From contig JAJFKU010000032.1 of the NCBI GenBank assembly GCA_021773035.1, forward strand, positions 1 through 64,000: a DNA stretch of 64,000 nucleotides, read 5' to 3'. The notes beneath the pieces are model-generated. The model saw only the letters and a list, made by a program, of their open reading frames with translations, was not told where the DNA came from and made no database searches. Position 1 is the stretch's first letter. Every line of letters begins with the position of its first letter. Both the position numbers and the translations under genes were made by a program. Below, one piece after another: positions 1-6,533 of the stretch. The stretch comes from Woeseiaceae bacterium. Lineage in GTDB: Bacteria; Pseudomonadota; Gammaproteobacteria; Steroidobacterales; Woeseiaceae.

Positions 1-91
1 CCCAGCGGGATGAGTGGGCTGACTCTTGCTCGTGCACCATGCGCACAGCACGTTCTTGAACTTCTGTGGAATATCGGTTTGCTCTTGTCAT
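1..91 (-). CDS. IS3-family transposase OrfA, N-terminal fragment (runs off edge)
   Basis: The minus strand from the ATG at 91 reads MTRANRYSTEVQERAVRMVH and continues about ten residues to the window edge. This matches the start of the OrfA (InsE-like) helix-turn-helix subunit of IS3-family transposases, whose usual start is of the form M-T-R-x-x-R-Y-S-x-E-V-x-E-R-A-V-R-M-V. In this family OrfA is normally fused to the DDE integrase OrfB by a -1 frameshift, but that part is outside the window. Only 30 codons are visible, so intactness cannot be judged. Confidence 0.75.
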   Translation of the reverse strand, partial: MTRANRYSTEVQERAVRMVHEQESAHSSRW

Positions 92-141
92 CGGAGTATC
101 CTCTCAACATAAAAGGGCTCCGGCAATCCCGGGGCGGTTCA
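1..141 (-). mobile_element. IS3-family insertion sequence, left end (partial)
   Basis: Read on the minus strand, base 141 begins a terminus of the type TGAACCGCCCCGGG, which I recognise from memory as the usual outer end of one group of IS3-family elements. About 50 bases further in is the start of an OrfA-like transposase. The element runs off the left edge of the window, so its orfB and second inverted repeat are not visible, and the 3-bp target duplication expected at base 142 cannot be confirmed. It marks the left part of the window as accessory DNA. Confidence 0.7.
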
Positions 142-276
142 GTACTTAGCACAACGATGCATTACCGAGTCCCACGATTTTCCCACAGTGTAGATATGGA
201 GACCATCGCTTCGCTCGCTGAGCGAGCATCTCTCAACTCTCATTTTCCTCCACACACTGGGCTATAGTGAGGTGAC

Positions 277-738
277 ATGAACTCTGATCTGGAAGCCATA
301 CTCCCACACCTCTTACCGAGTGCCATCCAGTGGGCTGAGGAAAAATCGCAGGAGATAATGCGCACCGGCGCGCCACTTTCAGAACTCGGACTTTGTCTCG
401 CTCGATCGGTTGGTGTCGTGAATCCTGAAAAGATTCGAATCAGTACGGTATCGAGCCTGCCCCTTCCAGATGATCCAGAACTTCGGACAGTTGCACTTAG
501 CGCAGGTCTACTAGGGCCTGGGATGGTCGGCCTGACACTTGGTTATGGCATATACATTTGCGATGGACACTTCTCGAATCGGCTGATTTCTCATGAGTGT
601 CGTCACGTGTATCAGTATGAGACGGCGGGCTCTATTCAAGATTTCTTGCCGTTATACCTGCAGCAGATCGCAGAATTCGGCTATGAGAGAGCGCCTTATG
701 AAGTAGATGCGCGAAGTCATGAAGTTGATGTCGCGTAA
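277..738 (+). CDS. Hypothetical protein with HExxH zinc-site motif
   Basis: A 153-residue protein starting at an ATG just after a GAGGTGAC ribosome-binding site. The notable feature is HECRHVYQYE near residue 110, an HExxH zinc-binding motif in a context (H-E-x-R-H-V-x-Q) seen in small uncharacterised proteobacterial proteins. A short hydrophobic glycine-rich stretch (around residues 75-95) precedes it and could be one membrane-associated helix. No signal peptide is evident. It stands alone between the IS3 end and the abiE operon. Peptidase activity is inferred from the motif alone; a non-catalytic metal site is equally possible. Confidence 0.6.
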   Translation: MNSDLEAILPHLLPSAIQWAEEKSQEIMRTGAPLSELGLCLARSVGVVNPEKIRISTVSSLPLPDDPELRTVALSAGLLGPGMVGLTLGYGIYICDGHFSNRLISHECRHVYQYETAGSIQDFLPLYLQQIAEFGYERAPYEVDARSHEVDVA

Positions 739-862
739 CGAATCGCTGCATAAGCTGCCGAGATCATGTGGAAGGCTTACCCTCTGCAAAGGGATAAGGG
801 GCATGGTAAAAATCCTGCAAGGGAGTTGAGCCCGGAGGAAAGGCCTTTCTTCTCATGAAAGT

Positions 863-1723
863 TCAGGTCACAAGCCCAAACTGCGCGAGCGCCTCATCGG
901 TGTTCGCCCACGGCGCGCCGGGTATCTGTGCAATGAGGCCATTGAACACGTCCATAAAAGCTGCATTGATGGCCTCACCGGTCAGCGCATCGGCATCGTC
1001 GGCAGACAGAAGCGGCCTGATATCGGCAAGGAAACCTGCATGGGCAAGCTTTGCCAACATGCGCTGCTCGGCCTGCGCACGCGATAGTGTCTTGCCCTGG
1101 TCATTCAGATATTGGACGAAGAGCGTCGCTACGCGGCCCGTATCAAGGCCATCAAACACACCGATTGCATGGGCAAGATCAAAGAGATCGCGTCCTTTGT
1201 CGCGCTCTAGTAAAGCGCGCAGCTTTGTCGCCAACATTTCTTCGTTGGTGAAGGTCGTAATGTCGGCCTGCCCGGTAAACCAAGGGTTTTCGACAGCGTG
1301 GGGCATCGCTACCGACCCGTCATGAGCCTCGCGCTCGCGGGTATTAATTTCGACTTTAAGGCGTAGCTGCGGTCCGCCATCTTCAGCATCGGCACGAAAG
1401 ATCAGACTTGGCGCAACTGGGCTTACGTCATAATTGGCTTGGCCAAGCCAATCCAGCACCTCCCGCAACCGGTCAAGCACGGGGCCGATGGGCCCTTCAC
1501 TTGTGCGCACAAGATCAATGTCCTCCGAGTAACGCAGCGGCTCCGGAAAGTGCAACTTGTTCAGCGCCGTGCCGCCACGAAAGCGCAACTCTTCACGTAA
1601 GTAATCATCATTAAAGATATCAATTACGGCGCGGCTGATGATTAGGTCCTGTTCAACTTGCCACAGCGCCGCCCACGGCGCGACATTGCTCCAGGCGATA
1701 ATGTTCATGTGTGGAATCATCAA
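863..1723 (-). CDS. abiEii: AbiEii/AbiGii-family nucleotidyltransferase toxin
   Basis: The 286-residue product has the DUF1814 nucleotidyltransferase hallmarks: FRGGTALNKLHF at about residues 48-59, the acidic SEDIDLV motif at about 66-72, and a later block with ATKLRALLERDKGRDLFDLAH-type Lys/Arg/Asp residues. AbiEii proteins are toxins of type IV toxin-antitoxin and abortive-infection systems that inhibit growth through nucleotide transfer; relatives (MenA/MenT) modify tRNA acceptor ends. Its start codon overlaps the stop of the upstream antitoxin gene by four bases (ATGA), so the two are translationally coupled. The motifs are intact and the length is normal, so I expect a functional toxin. 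Confidence 0.92.
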   Translation of the reverse strand: MMIPHMNIIAWSNVAPWAALWQVEQDLIISRAVIDIFNDDYLREELRFRGGTALNKLHFPEPLRYSEDIDLVRTSEGPIGPVLDRLREVLDWLGQANYDVSPVAPSLIFRADAEDGGPQLRLKVEINTREREAHDGSVAMPHAVENPWFTGQADITTFTNEEMLATKLRALLERDKGRDLFDLAHAIGVFDGLDTGRVATLFVQYLNDQGKTLSRAQAEQRMLAKLAHAGFLADIRPLLSADDADALTGEAINAAFMDVFNGLIAQIPGAPWANTDEALAQFGLVT

Positions 1724-2544
1724 TCCACCTCCGGCATGCTGCGGCCAACCACATGCCAGCGCGCGCTGCGCTCAACGACAATAGGCGCAAGATCTGGTTT
1801 GGCAGCCAGTGACGGTTCCAGTTCGACCCACGGGAGCGGCAAGCCTTCGGCGAGGCGCGCGTGCAACGCGTCCGCCTTCTCGCTATGGCCGGAAATACCC
1901 AATAGGAATCCGAGCCGCTGCCCTACCGAGCGCTCAAACGCACCGGAAAGCACGGCAAGTTTTTCTGCCTCAATCCGCGTACCGAGATCGGAAAGCACCG
2001 TCGCAATGTGATGAAGCCCGCCCGCAGCGTGCGGGTAGCGCACCAGATCGAGCGCTGTTAGTTCGGCCCCGGAGATTTTCATCGTGCCCGTTTTCGTCTT
2101 GTGCTTTTCCAGCCCTTCTTCCACCGCGCTCAAGTCCTTGCGGTAATAAAAGACGATGGAAGAACGCCCGGCCCTGATCTTTGGCATCTGCTTGTCGGTC
2201 ACGACCTGAAACTCCATAACGGCCTGGTGGGTTGCACCGTGCAGTTCCGCCGCCTTGAGCAGCCCAACATAGTAGGGCCGCTCCTCATACGCCATCAGCG
2301 CATCGATATACCACGGAGGTTCCAGCGCCCCCATTGCGCGGTACTCCGGCGGTACAATGACATAGAAGCTGCGCCGCGGGCTGATCAGATTGCCCCGCTT
2401 CTGCTGCTTCTCCGCCGCCTTGAGCAAGGCGCCCTTGCTGAGGCCAAGCGCGTCCTGCGCTTGCGCAGCCGAAAAATACACCTGCCCTTTCGAGAGGAGC
2501 TGCGTAAGGTAGGAACCGAAGTGGGTACGATCATCAAGCATCAT
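1720..2544 (-). CDS. abiEi: AbiEi-type antitoxin / autorepressor
   Basis: This 274-residue protein has an N-terminal winged helix (residues about 5-60, with the AAQAQDALGLSKGALLKAAE helix-turn-helix stretch) and the usual long AbiEi C-terminal domain containing ALDLVRYPHAAGGL-type residues. AbiEi antagonises AbiEii without binding it (type IV) and represses its own promoter by binding inverted repeats. Start choice is ATG 2544 or the next codon, ATG 2541. Two palindromes (2549-2575 and 2611-2637) sit directly upstream, the nearer one only a few bases from the start, which fits strict autorepression. Confidence 0.92.
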   Translation of the reverse strand: MMLDDRTHFGSYLTQLLSKGQVYFSAAQAQDALGLSKGALLKAAEKQQKRGNLISPRRSFYVIVPPEYRAMGALEPPWYIDALMAYEERPYYVGLLKAAELHGATHQAVMEFQVVTDKQMPKIRAGRSSIVFYYRKDLSAVEEGLEKHKTKTGTMKISGAELTALDLVRYPHAAGGLHHIATVLSDLGTRIEAEKLAVLSGAFERSVGQRLGFLLGISGHSEKADALHARLAEGLPLPWVELEPSLAAKPDLAPIVVERSARWHVVGRSMPEVD

Positions 2545-2548
2545 ATCT

Positions 2549-2575
2549 GAATATCGCCTAAATCAGTCGATATTT
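2549..2575 (-). promoter_or_regulatory. Proximal AbiEi operator palindrome
   Basis: GAATATCG, 11 bases, then CGATATTT: an 8-base inverted repeat with one mismatch in the outermost position. It has the same arm sequence and spacer length as the distal site and ends five bases before the abiEi start codon. AbiEi proteins of studied systems bind paired inverted repeats at their own promoter, so I assign this as an autorepression operator. Confidence 0.75.
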
Positions 2576-2610
2576 CAATATGATTCTTTAGAAATCAGAG
2601 AGTCATACTC

Positions 2611-2637
2611 GAATATCGACCACGACAGGCGATATTC
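2611..2637 (-). promoter_or_regulatory. Distal AbiEi operator palindrome
   Basis: GAATATCG, 11 bases, CGATATTC: a perfect 8-base inverted repeat, centred 62 bases from the proximal site (close to six helical turns). In addition, 2542-2559 and 2627-2644 are perfect 18-base reverse complements of each other, so the two operators are themselves arranged as a mirror pair. The promoter core is expected between them. Confidence 0.75.
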
Positions 2638-2644
2638 AGATATG

Positions 2645-3204
2645 AAGCTAGAGGCCCAAATTACCGTAAATAGGCCAGACTTGGGCTCTGACGCGGCAGC
2701 ACTAGGCGTCCCGTCACCATCGTGGCGATAACCGAACGCCAGGGTATGCCTCTACAAATTCATCCTCAGCAACCAGACGGGTCGATTCTTGATGCAAATA
2801 ACCACCGGAATTGGATCAGATCTCAGTGCAAACCAACATAATGAGTAATGGGGCTGGTTTTTACACGGCCTGAGGCAATTAGTTGGAGAACAGTATTCGA
2901 GTAAAAGACCTAGTTACTAACTATGCGATCTGGCTGGTGCCCACGAGGCCAACTGCCATCGCGTGCGTTTAATCAGCGTACATGCGCTCGCCGAATGCCA
3001 ATGCGACAGAGTCTCGTTGTTCGCTGTTCGGTATTTCATGAAATCGATTTCCCTCATTTATCGAACGCAACGAAGAATGAGGTCAGCTACCAATGAATAA
3101 CCGACAGCGGGCTCCAGAAAATACCGCAACAATCCGGACGCGATAAAGATCCGCGAGGAACCCTAGACGACATATGAATTACTCATACAAGAGCTAGATT
3201 TCCC
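2645..3204. other. 560-base stretch without a recognisable gene
   Basis: I find no coding region with a ribosome-binding site, no RNA gene and no clear repeat here. Near the left end an imperfect inverted pair (AGAGGCCCAA around 2650 and TTGGGCTCT around 2680) could be a weak hairpin. The stretch lies upstream of abiE and downstream of the radical SAM gene, both on the minus strand, so it must hold the end of that transcript. It could hide a small RNA or a decayed gene. Confidence 0.4.
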
Positions 3205-4119
3205 TTACGCATCCTCAGACTCGCGAGCCAATAGCGTCAAACGGGACTCGATGCGGTCTGCATTTTCTTCGCGACTTGAATGCTCCGCCCATCGCGCGAG
3301 TACACGATCATCGAAAATGGATCCCAATTGAGTGTAAACGAACGGGTCCGTTCGATCTATTGTATATGTTGCACCTGTTTGACTCACAAAAAAATAGGTT
3401 GAGTGTCGTACTTCGAATGGGGAAATCTCAAGCTGAAACGGTAGATCGGTAGACTGTAAGCAAGCGACACTCTCCAAGAATCTGTCAGTAGATAACGTAT
3501 ATTTTTGGTGATTCTTCTTTGCGACCTCGCCTATAGGCCAAAATTGATACAGAGACCAAATTTTGATGTCGAATTCTGACAACGTACGTGCAATGTGATG
3601 AAGCTTATCTGCGTTGACGTTGCTAACAACTGTATTGATCTTTATATTAATCGGTAAGCTTCCATTTGCTAGGTCCTGCAATAGCGTGGTAACTCGTTCA
3701 AAATGAGTTTTGTGATTTCTCATATCTTGGTTCGTGGAGGCGTCCCCGCCATCAAGTGGAAGACCTAGCAAATCAACGAAATTGGCGATTACTTCATAAT
3801 GCCTTTTCTTGTACGATAAACCGTTCGTATCCAGTTGAATAAAAAGACCACGCCCTTTCGCGTATTCCAAAAGGCTCGCTATGTCCTTGTACATCAACGG
3901 ATCGCCGCCGCCTATCGTGATCGCCGATACTGACCACTCGGATAGCCTATCAATTATCTTCCTCCAGATGACTTCGCTATCGTCTCCGCCAATGAAGTCC
4001 AGATAGCAAAAGGGGCATTCCATATTGCACTTTGACAGGAAGTTTAGTGACACCCGGCTTGGTGTTTGCATCAAGACTCTTGGAATTGTCGAAGTAGAAA
4101 CGTCAGTATCACGCGGCAT
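3205..4119 (-). CDS. Radical SAM enzyme, viperin-like
   Basis: A 304-residue radical SAM protein from ATG 4119; an in-frame ATG at 4194 would add 25 residues overlapping the upstream gene. The [4Fe-4S] motif is CNMECPFC (C-x3-C-x2-C, residues about 31-38), preceded by TPSRVSLNF, which resembles the TPxSVNYH lead-in of viperins. Further viperin-like points are GGGDPL (70-75), KINTVVSNVN (160-169) and a W-x3-Q-F-W-P-I block about 18 residues later. Viperins make chain-terminating ddh-nucleotides, and prokaryotic ones act against phages. The start overlaps the upstream stop by 11 bases, indicating coupling to the DUF5919-like protein. The radical SAM fold is certain; the viperin assignment is inference, since the canonical C-terminal motifs are not obvious. 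Confidence 0.8.
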   Translation of the reverse strand: MPRDTDVSTSTIPRVLMQTPSRVSLNFLSKCNMECPFCYLDFIGGDDSEVIWRKIIDRLSEWSVSAITIGGGDPLMYKDIASLLEYAKGRGLFIQLDTNGLSYKKRHYEVIANFVDLLGLPLDGGDASTNQDMRNHKTHFERVTTLLQDLANGSLPINIKINTVVSNVNADKLHHIARTLSEFDIKIWSLYQFWPIGEVAKKNHQKYTLSTDRFLESVACLQSTDLPFQLEISPFEVRHSTYFFVSQTGATYTIDRTDPFVYTQLGSIFDDRVLARWAEHSSREENADRIESRLTLLARESEDA

Positions 4120-4963
4120 TTTCTGGATGTTCTGTTCCCTGATCGATAAGTTCTCGATATGCACGACGCCAAAGCTGGTAAGACGGCGTTTCACTGCCGC
4201 TTAATTCAAATCCAAAACTTTGATGTCTCGGAGTTTGAAAGACCTTAAAATCAACTTGTATTCGCCCACCAATAACATCGTCGTCCAGCATAATCACTGA
4301 GGCAGTTGCCAACGTGTCGTAAGTAAGTATCCGAAATCGCCTCAACTTATTCCGCGGCAATGACATTTTCGCTCGATGTAGGTCAGTAAGAGTTCCATTA
4401 ATGCGATTCACTGCGTCATTCTCGCTAATGCCAAAAAAATCGGACACCTGCTTTATGGACGAAGAGTCTGGATCTACAACAGCTATTTCAACCGTTCGTC
4501 CTTCCTTAACGAATTTAGCGAGTGAATCCGCAATGCCTTCCATCTCTATTCCCTGAGACAGCCAGTGTGCGGCAATTCTGATTGTAGTTTTCGACGTGCC
4601 CAGGTAGTCGGCCAATGTAGCAGCACCACGATATTCCAGATAATCAGCGCGGCTCAAGTACAGGTTGGATATTCCCGACGCCTTAACCCGTTGCTGTAGC
4701 GAATCGATTTGTACTTTCTTGAGTTCCTCAACCAATTCTTCTCGCAAGCGCTTGGAGAAAATGCGCTTCTCTAGAATCGCGACAACGACGAAGATCGACA
4801 AAAGGCCTAGAGTTATACTGCTGATGTTCTCGTGGAACCAGGGCACCTGTGTGATGTTGGTGGCCGTGACAACACTAAGTACAAGAACAGCCGCGGCGGT
4901 AACGCCCGCGACTATGTCTGCCAAGGTGTCCGGCGCAGCCCAAGACCGCTTCGATTTTTTCAT
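4109..4963 (-). CDS. Two-TM protein with DUF5919/PLD-like cytoplasmic domain
   Basis: The 284-residue protein starts with two hydrophobic helices (about 14-36 and 48-64), a short basic coiled segment, and a cytoplasmic domain from about residue 120 onward. That domain has the pattern IRIAAHWL...VEIAVVDPDSSS...RINGTL...RFRILTYD...ASVIMLDD, resembling the phospholipase-D-like DUF5919 fold found next to signalling or defence genes; the HKD catalytic signature is not apparent. Small two-TM proteins with a soluble sensor or effector domain are common in anti-phage loci. It lies between an exonuclease gene and a radical SAM gene on the same strand, overlapping the latter. Function is not established by the sequence. 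Confidence 0.7.
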   Translation of the reverse strand: MKKSKRSWAAPDTLADIVAGVTAAAVLVLSVVTATNITQVPWFHENISSITLGLLSIFVVVAILEKRIFSKRLREELVEELKKVQIDSLQQRVKASGISNLYLSRADYLEYRGAATLADYLGTSKTTIRIAAHWLSQGIEMEGIADSLAKFVKEGRTVEIAVVDPDSSSIKQVSDFFGISENDAVNRINGTLTDLHRAKMSLPRNKLRRFRILTYDTLATASVIMLDDDVIGGRIQVDFKVFQTPRHQSFGFELSGSETPSYQLWRRAYRELIDQGTEHPENAA

Positions 4964-5090
4964 TAGATTGGTTCCTTCAAATTTTCGGCTTCGGTTAACA
5001 ATCCTAACGCTTTTTACAACTCTCGGTCCGCAATCACAGCGAGAACGCGAAAATCGTCGGCCGGGGAAAAAATAGCCGAGCTATTCTCGC

Positions 5091-5711
5091 CTATTCCGTG
5101 CATTTCGTGCTTTGGCTACAACTTAAAAAAATAAGCTGAAGTCTACGCACAATATGAAAGAGTTGAATTGCATCGTTGTCGGCTGAGTGAAATCCCGTTC
5201 TTTCTCGTAAGTTCTCAAGCCCAAAAACACTGGTCAAACTATCAAGCGACGGGCCTCGCTTTGAGCATGGAATTCCATTTGCAACGGCCCATGGCGTAGC
5301 GCCCTTCTGAGTGCAAAATACGCCGCGCACGTCTGGCAATGAAAGCGCAGATGTTTTCCCAACCTCATTGAGAATGCGCCAATCGAAGGATGCGTTGTGA
5401 ATTACTACTAAGCGCCCGTCAAGTGCGCTACATAGATCTGGCCATATATCCCTCAAGCGAGGAAATTGCTTCGCTTCCCTATCGCCGATTCCATGTATTT
5501 TTTTCGACCTTGCAGTTATGGCCTGAAAGGGCCGCACGAAAAGCTGACGATCACCGATTAATTTTCCTCCATCAACAAATGCCACTCCGATTGACACCAG
5601 ATGAGGGAAGTTGTTTCCGTCAATCAAACCCGTTGTCTCTGTGTCAAGCACGACATATCTCGACGGCAACTGCCCAAAAGACCAAAGGAGCTCAGGGTTT
5701 ACCAAACTCAT
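5091..5711 (-). CDS. DEDDh 3'-5' exonuclease (DnaQ-like)
   Basis: A 206-residue protein starting at ATG 5711 (an in-frame TTG at 5774 would add 21 residues but has no support). It carries all DEDDh exonuclease motifs: VVLDTETTG (Asp and Glu of Exo I), HNASFDWRIL (Exo II Asp) and GFHSADNDA (Exo III His and Asp). Standalone DnaQ-like exonucleases can act in proofreading, RNA turnover or defence. Here it leads a same-strand cluster with a membrane DUF5919-like protein and a radical SAM enzyme, 127 bases upstream of the former. That gap is long enough to hold its own promoter, so a single operon is plausible but not certain. Confidence 0.85.
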   Translation of the reverse strand: MSLVNPELLWSFGQLPSRYVVLDTETTGLIDGNNFPHLVSIGVAFVDGGKLIGDRQLFVRPFQAITARSKKIHGIGDREAKQFPRLRDIWPDLCSALDGRLVVIHNASFDWRILNEVGKTSALSLPDVRGVFCTQKGATPWAVANGIPCSKRGPSLDSLTSVFGLENLRERTGFHSADNDAIQLFHIVRRLQLIFLSCSQSTKCTE

Positions 5712-6082
5712 CTTGTGGATACCACATTCTTCCTCGATCGAAAATAGGCGACTCTTAAACAAGAATACTAGCAAGATGGGCGACGTACCATGATGGAATG
5801 AAACGGTCAGAGGATGCTGCTACAAAGGAAAACTCGAATCTTGCTAGATCGTCCGAACAGAAATCAGCAATTCGAATCAACCATTACTCTGCCGTTTGTA
5901 GTTGTCCATCCGGGGATTTTACCAACTTCGAGCGGTTAACTTGTCATTACCAAAGCAAACCAGTAGCGGTATAAGAAAGGTGTAAGCTCAGTTTGTTGGC
6001 GAACCCACTTCCGAATGAAAATAGATCTGACACCTTTTCCCTCACAGCTTTGGCTGTGCACAGGGAACAGTACAATACTGTG
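5712..6082. other. Intergenic stretch with one REP-like half element
   Basis: No gene is supported here. It holds the promoter region of the exonuclease (minus strand) and the tail of the RHS operon. At about 6018-6041 the minus strand contains AAAAGGTGTCAGATCTATTT, which resembles one arm of the palindrome at 45118-45162 in the AAAAGG-GTCAGA core. A short hairpin (CACAGC/GCTGTG, about 6046-6059) follows it and may end the RHS-immunity transcript, though it lacks a T tract. Confidence 0.4.
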
Positions 6083-6508
6083 TCAACTACCAAACATCTG
6101 TCGTATCAACAAGAAAACGACTCCAGCTGTCACTAGATACCCTACATATAACTTCAGCAACTGTCGGGCCGCCCACCAAGTGCCTTTTGTTGGACTGAGT
6201 TTTATCTCACTTGCAAGGGCTTGAATGTCGTCCATGTTTTGATCATATATCTTATCGGTGATCCGCATCGCGCCGAAAACAATGACCAATAGCGCAATCA
6301 AAATAGGTGTTTGCACCATCTCTAGCCCTACTTTAGGAGTTAGAAGAAGCACCATAACCACAGTTGCTAGGAACAAAGGAAAGACGATGGTGATACCTCC
6401 ACCAATCTGCACCGTGAGTTCAATATTGTCCCTGCTTAAGTTCTTTGTTCTCAACACCGCCAAGTGATACGAGAATATTTTTCGTGCCCATGATTCTAAG
6501 TTTCTCAT
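6083..6508 (-). CDS. Small membrane protein, putative immunity to the RHS toxin
   Basis: A 141-residue protein with three predicted membrane helices (about 34-57, 66-81 and 119-135) and no recognisable family. It begins 25 bases after the stop codon of the giant RHS gene on the same strand, the place where immunity genes of polymorphic toxins normally sit. Multi-spanning inner-membrane proteins are the typical immunity partners of pore-forming toxins, and the toxin C-terminus next door is unusually hydrophobic. Immunity is therefore a reasoned inference from position and topology, not from homology. Confidence 0.6.
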   Translation of the reverse strand: MRNLESWARKIFSYHLAVLRTKNLSRDNIELTVQIGGGITIVFPLFLATVVMVLLLTPKVGLEMVQTPILIALLVIVFGAMRITDKIYDQNMDDIQALASEIKLSPTKGTWWAARQLLKLYVGYLVTAGVVFLLIRQMFGS

Positions 6509-6533
6509 CGTTATCCAATGTCTAAGCTATTTA

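Noticed and set aside
10..267. 85-codon plus-strand frame at the left edge
   Set aside because: It covers the antisense of an IS3 orfA start and crosses the IS end; no ribosome-binding site or family feature.
2101..2550. 149-codon plus-strand frame opposite abiEi
   Set aside because: Antisense of a gene with clear AbiEi features.
2542..2644. The mirror repeats at abiE as an insertion-sequence remnant
   Set aside because: Their arms contain operator half-sites with fixed 11-base spacing and lie exactly at the promoter; no transposase trace is present.
2645..3204. A possible gene in the gap between the abiE and radical SAM genes
   Set aside because: Stop codons occur in all frames, and I found no ribosome-binding site with a coding pattern.
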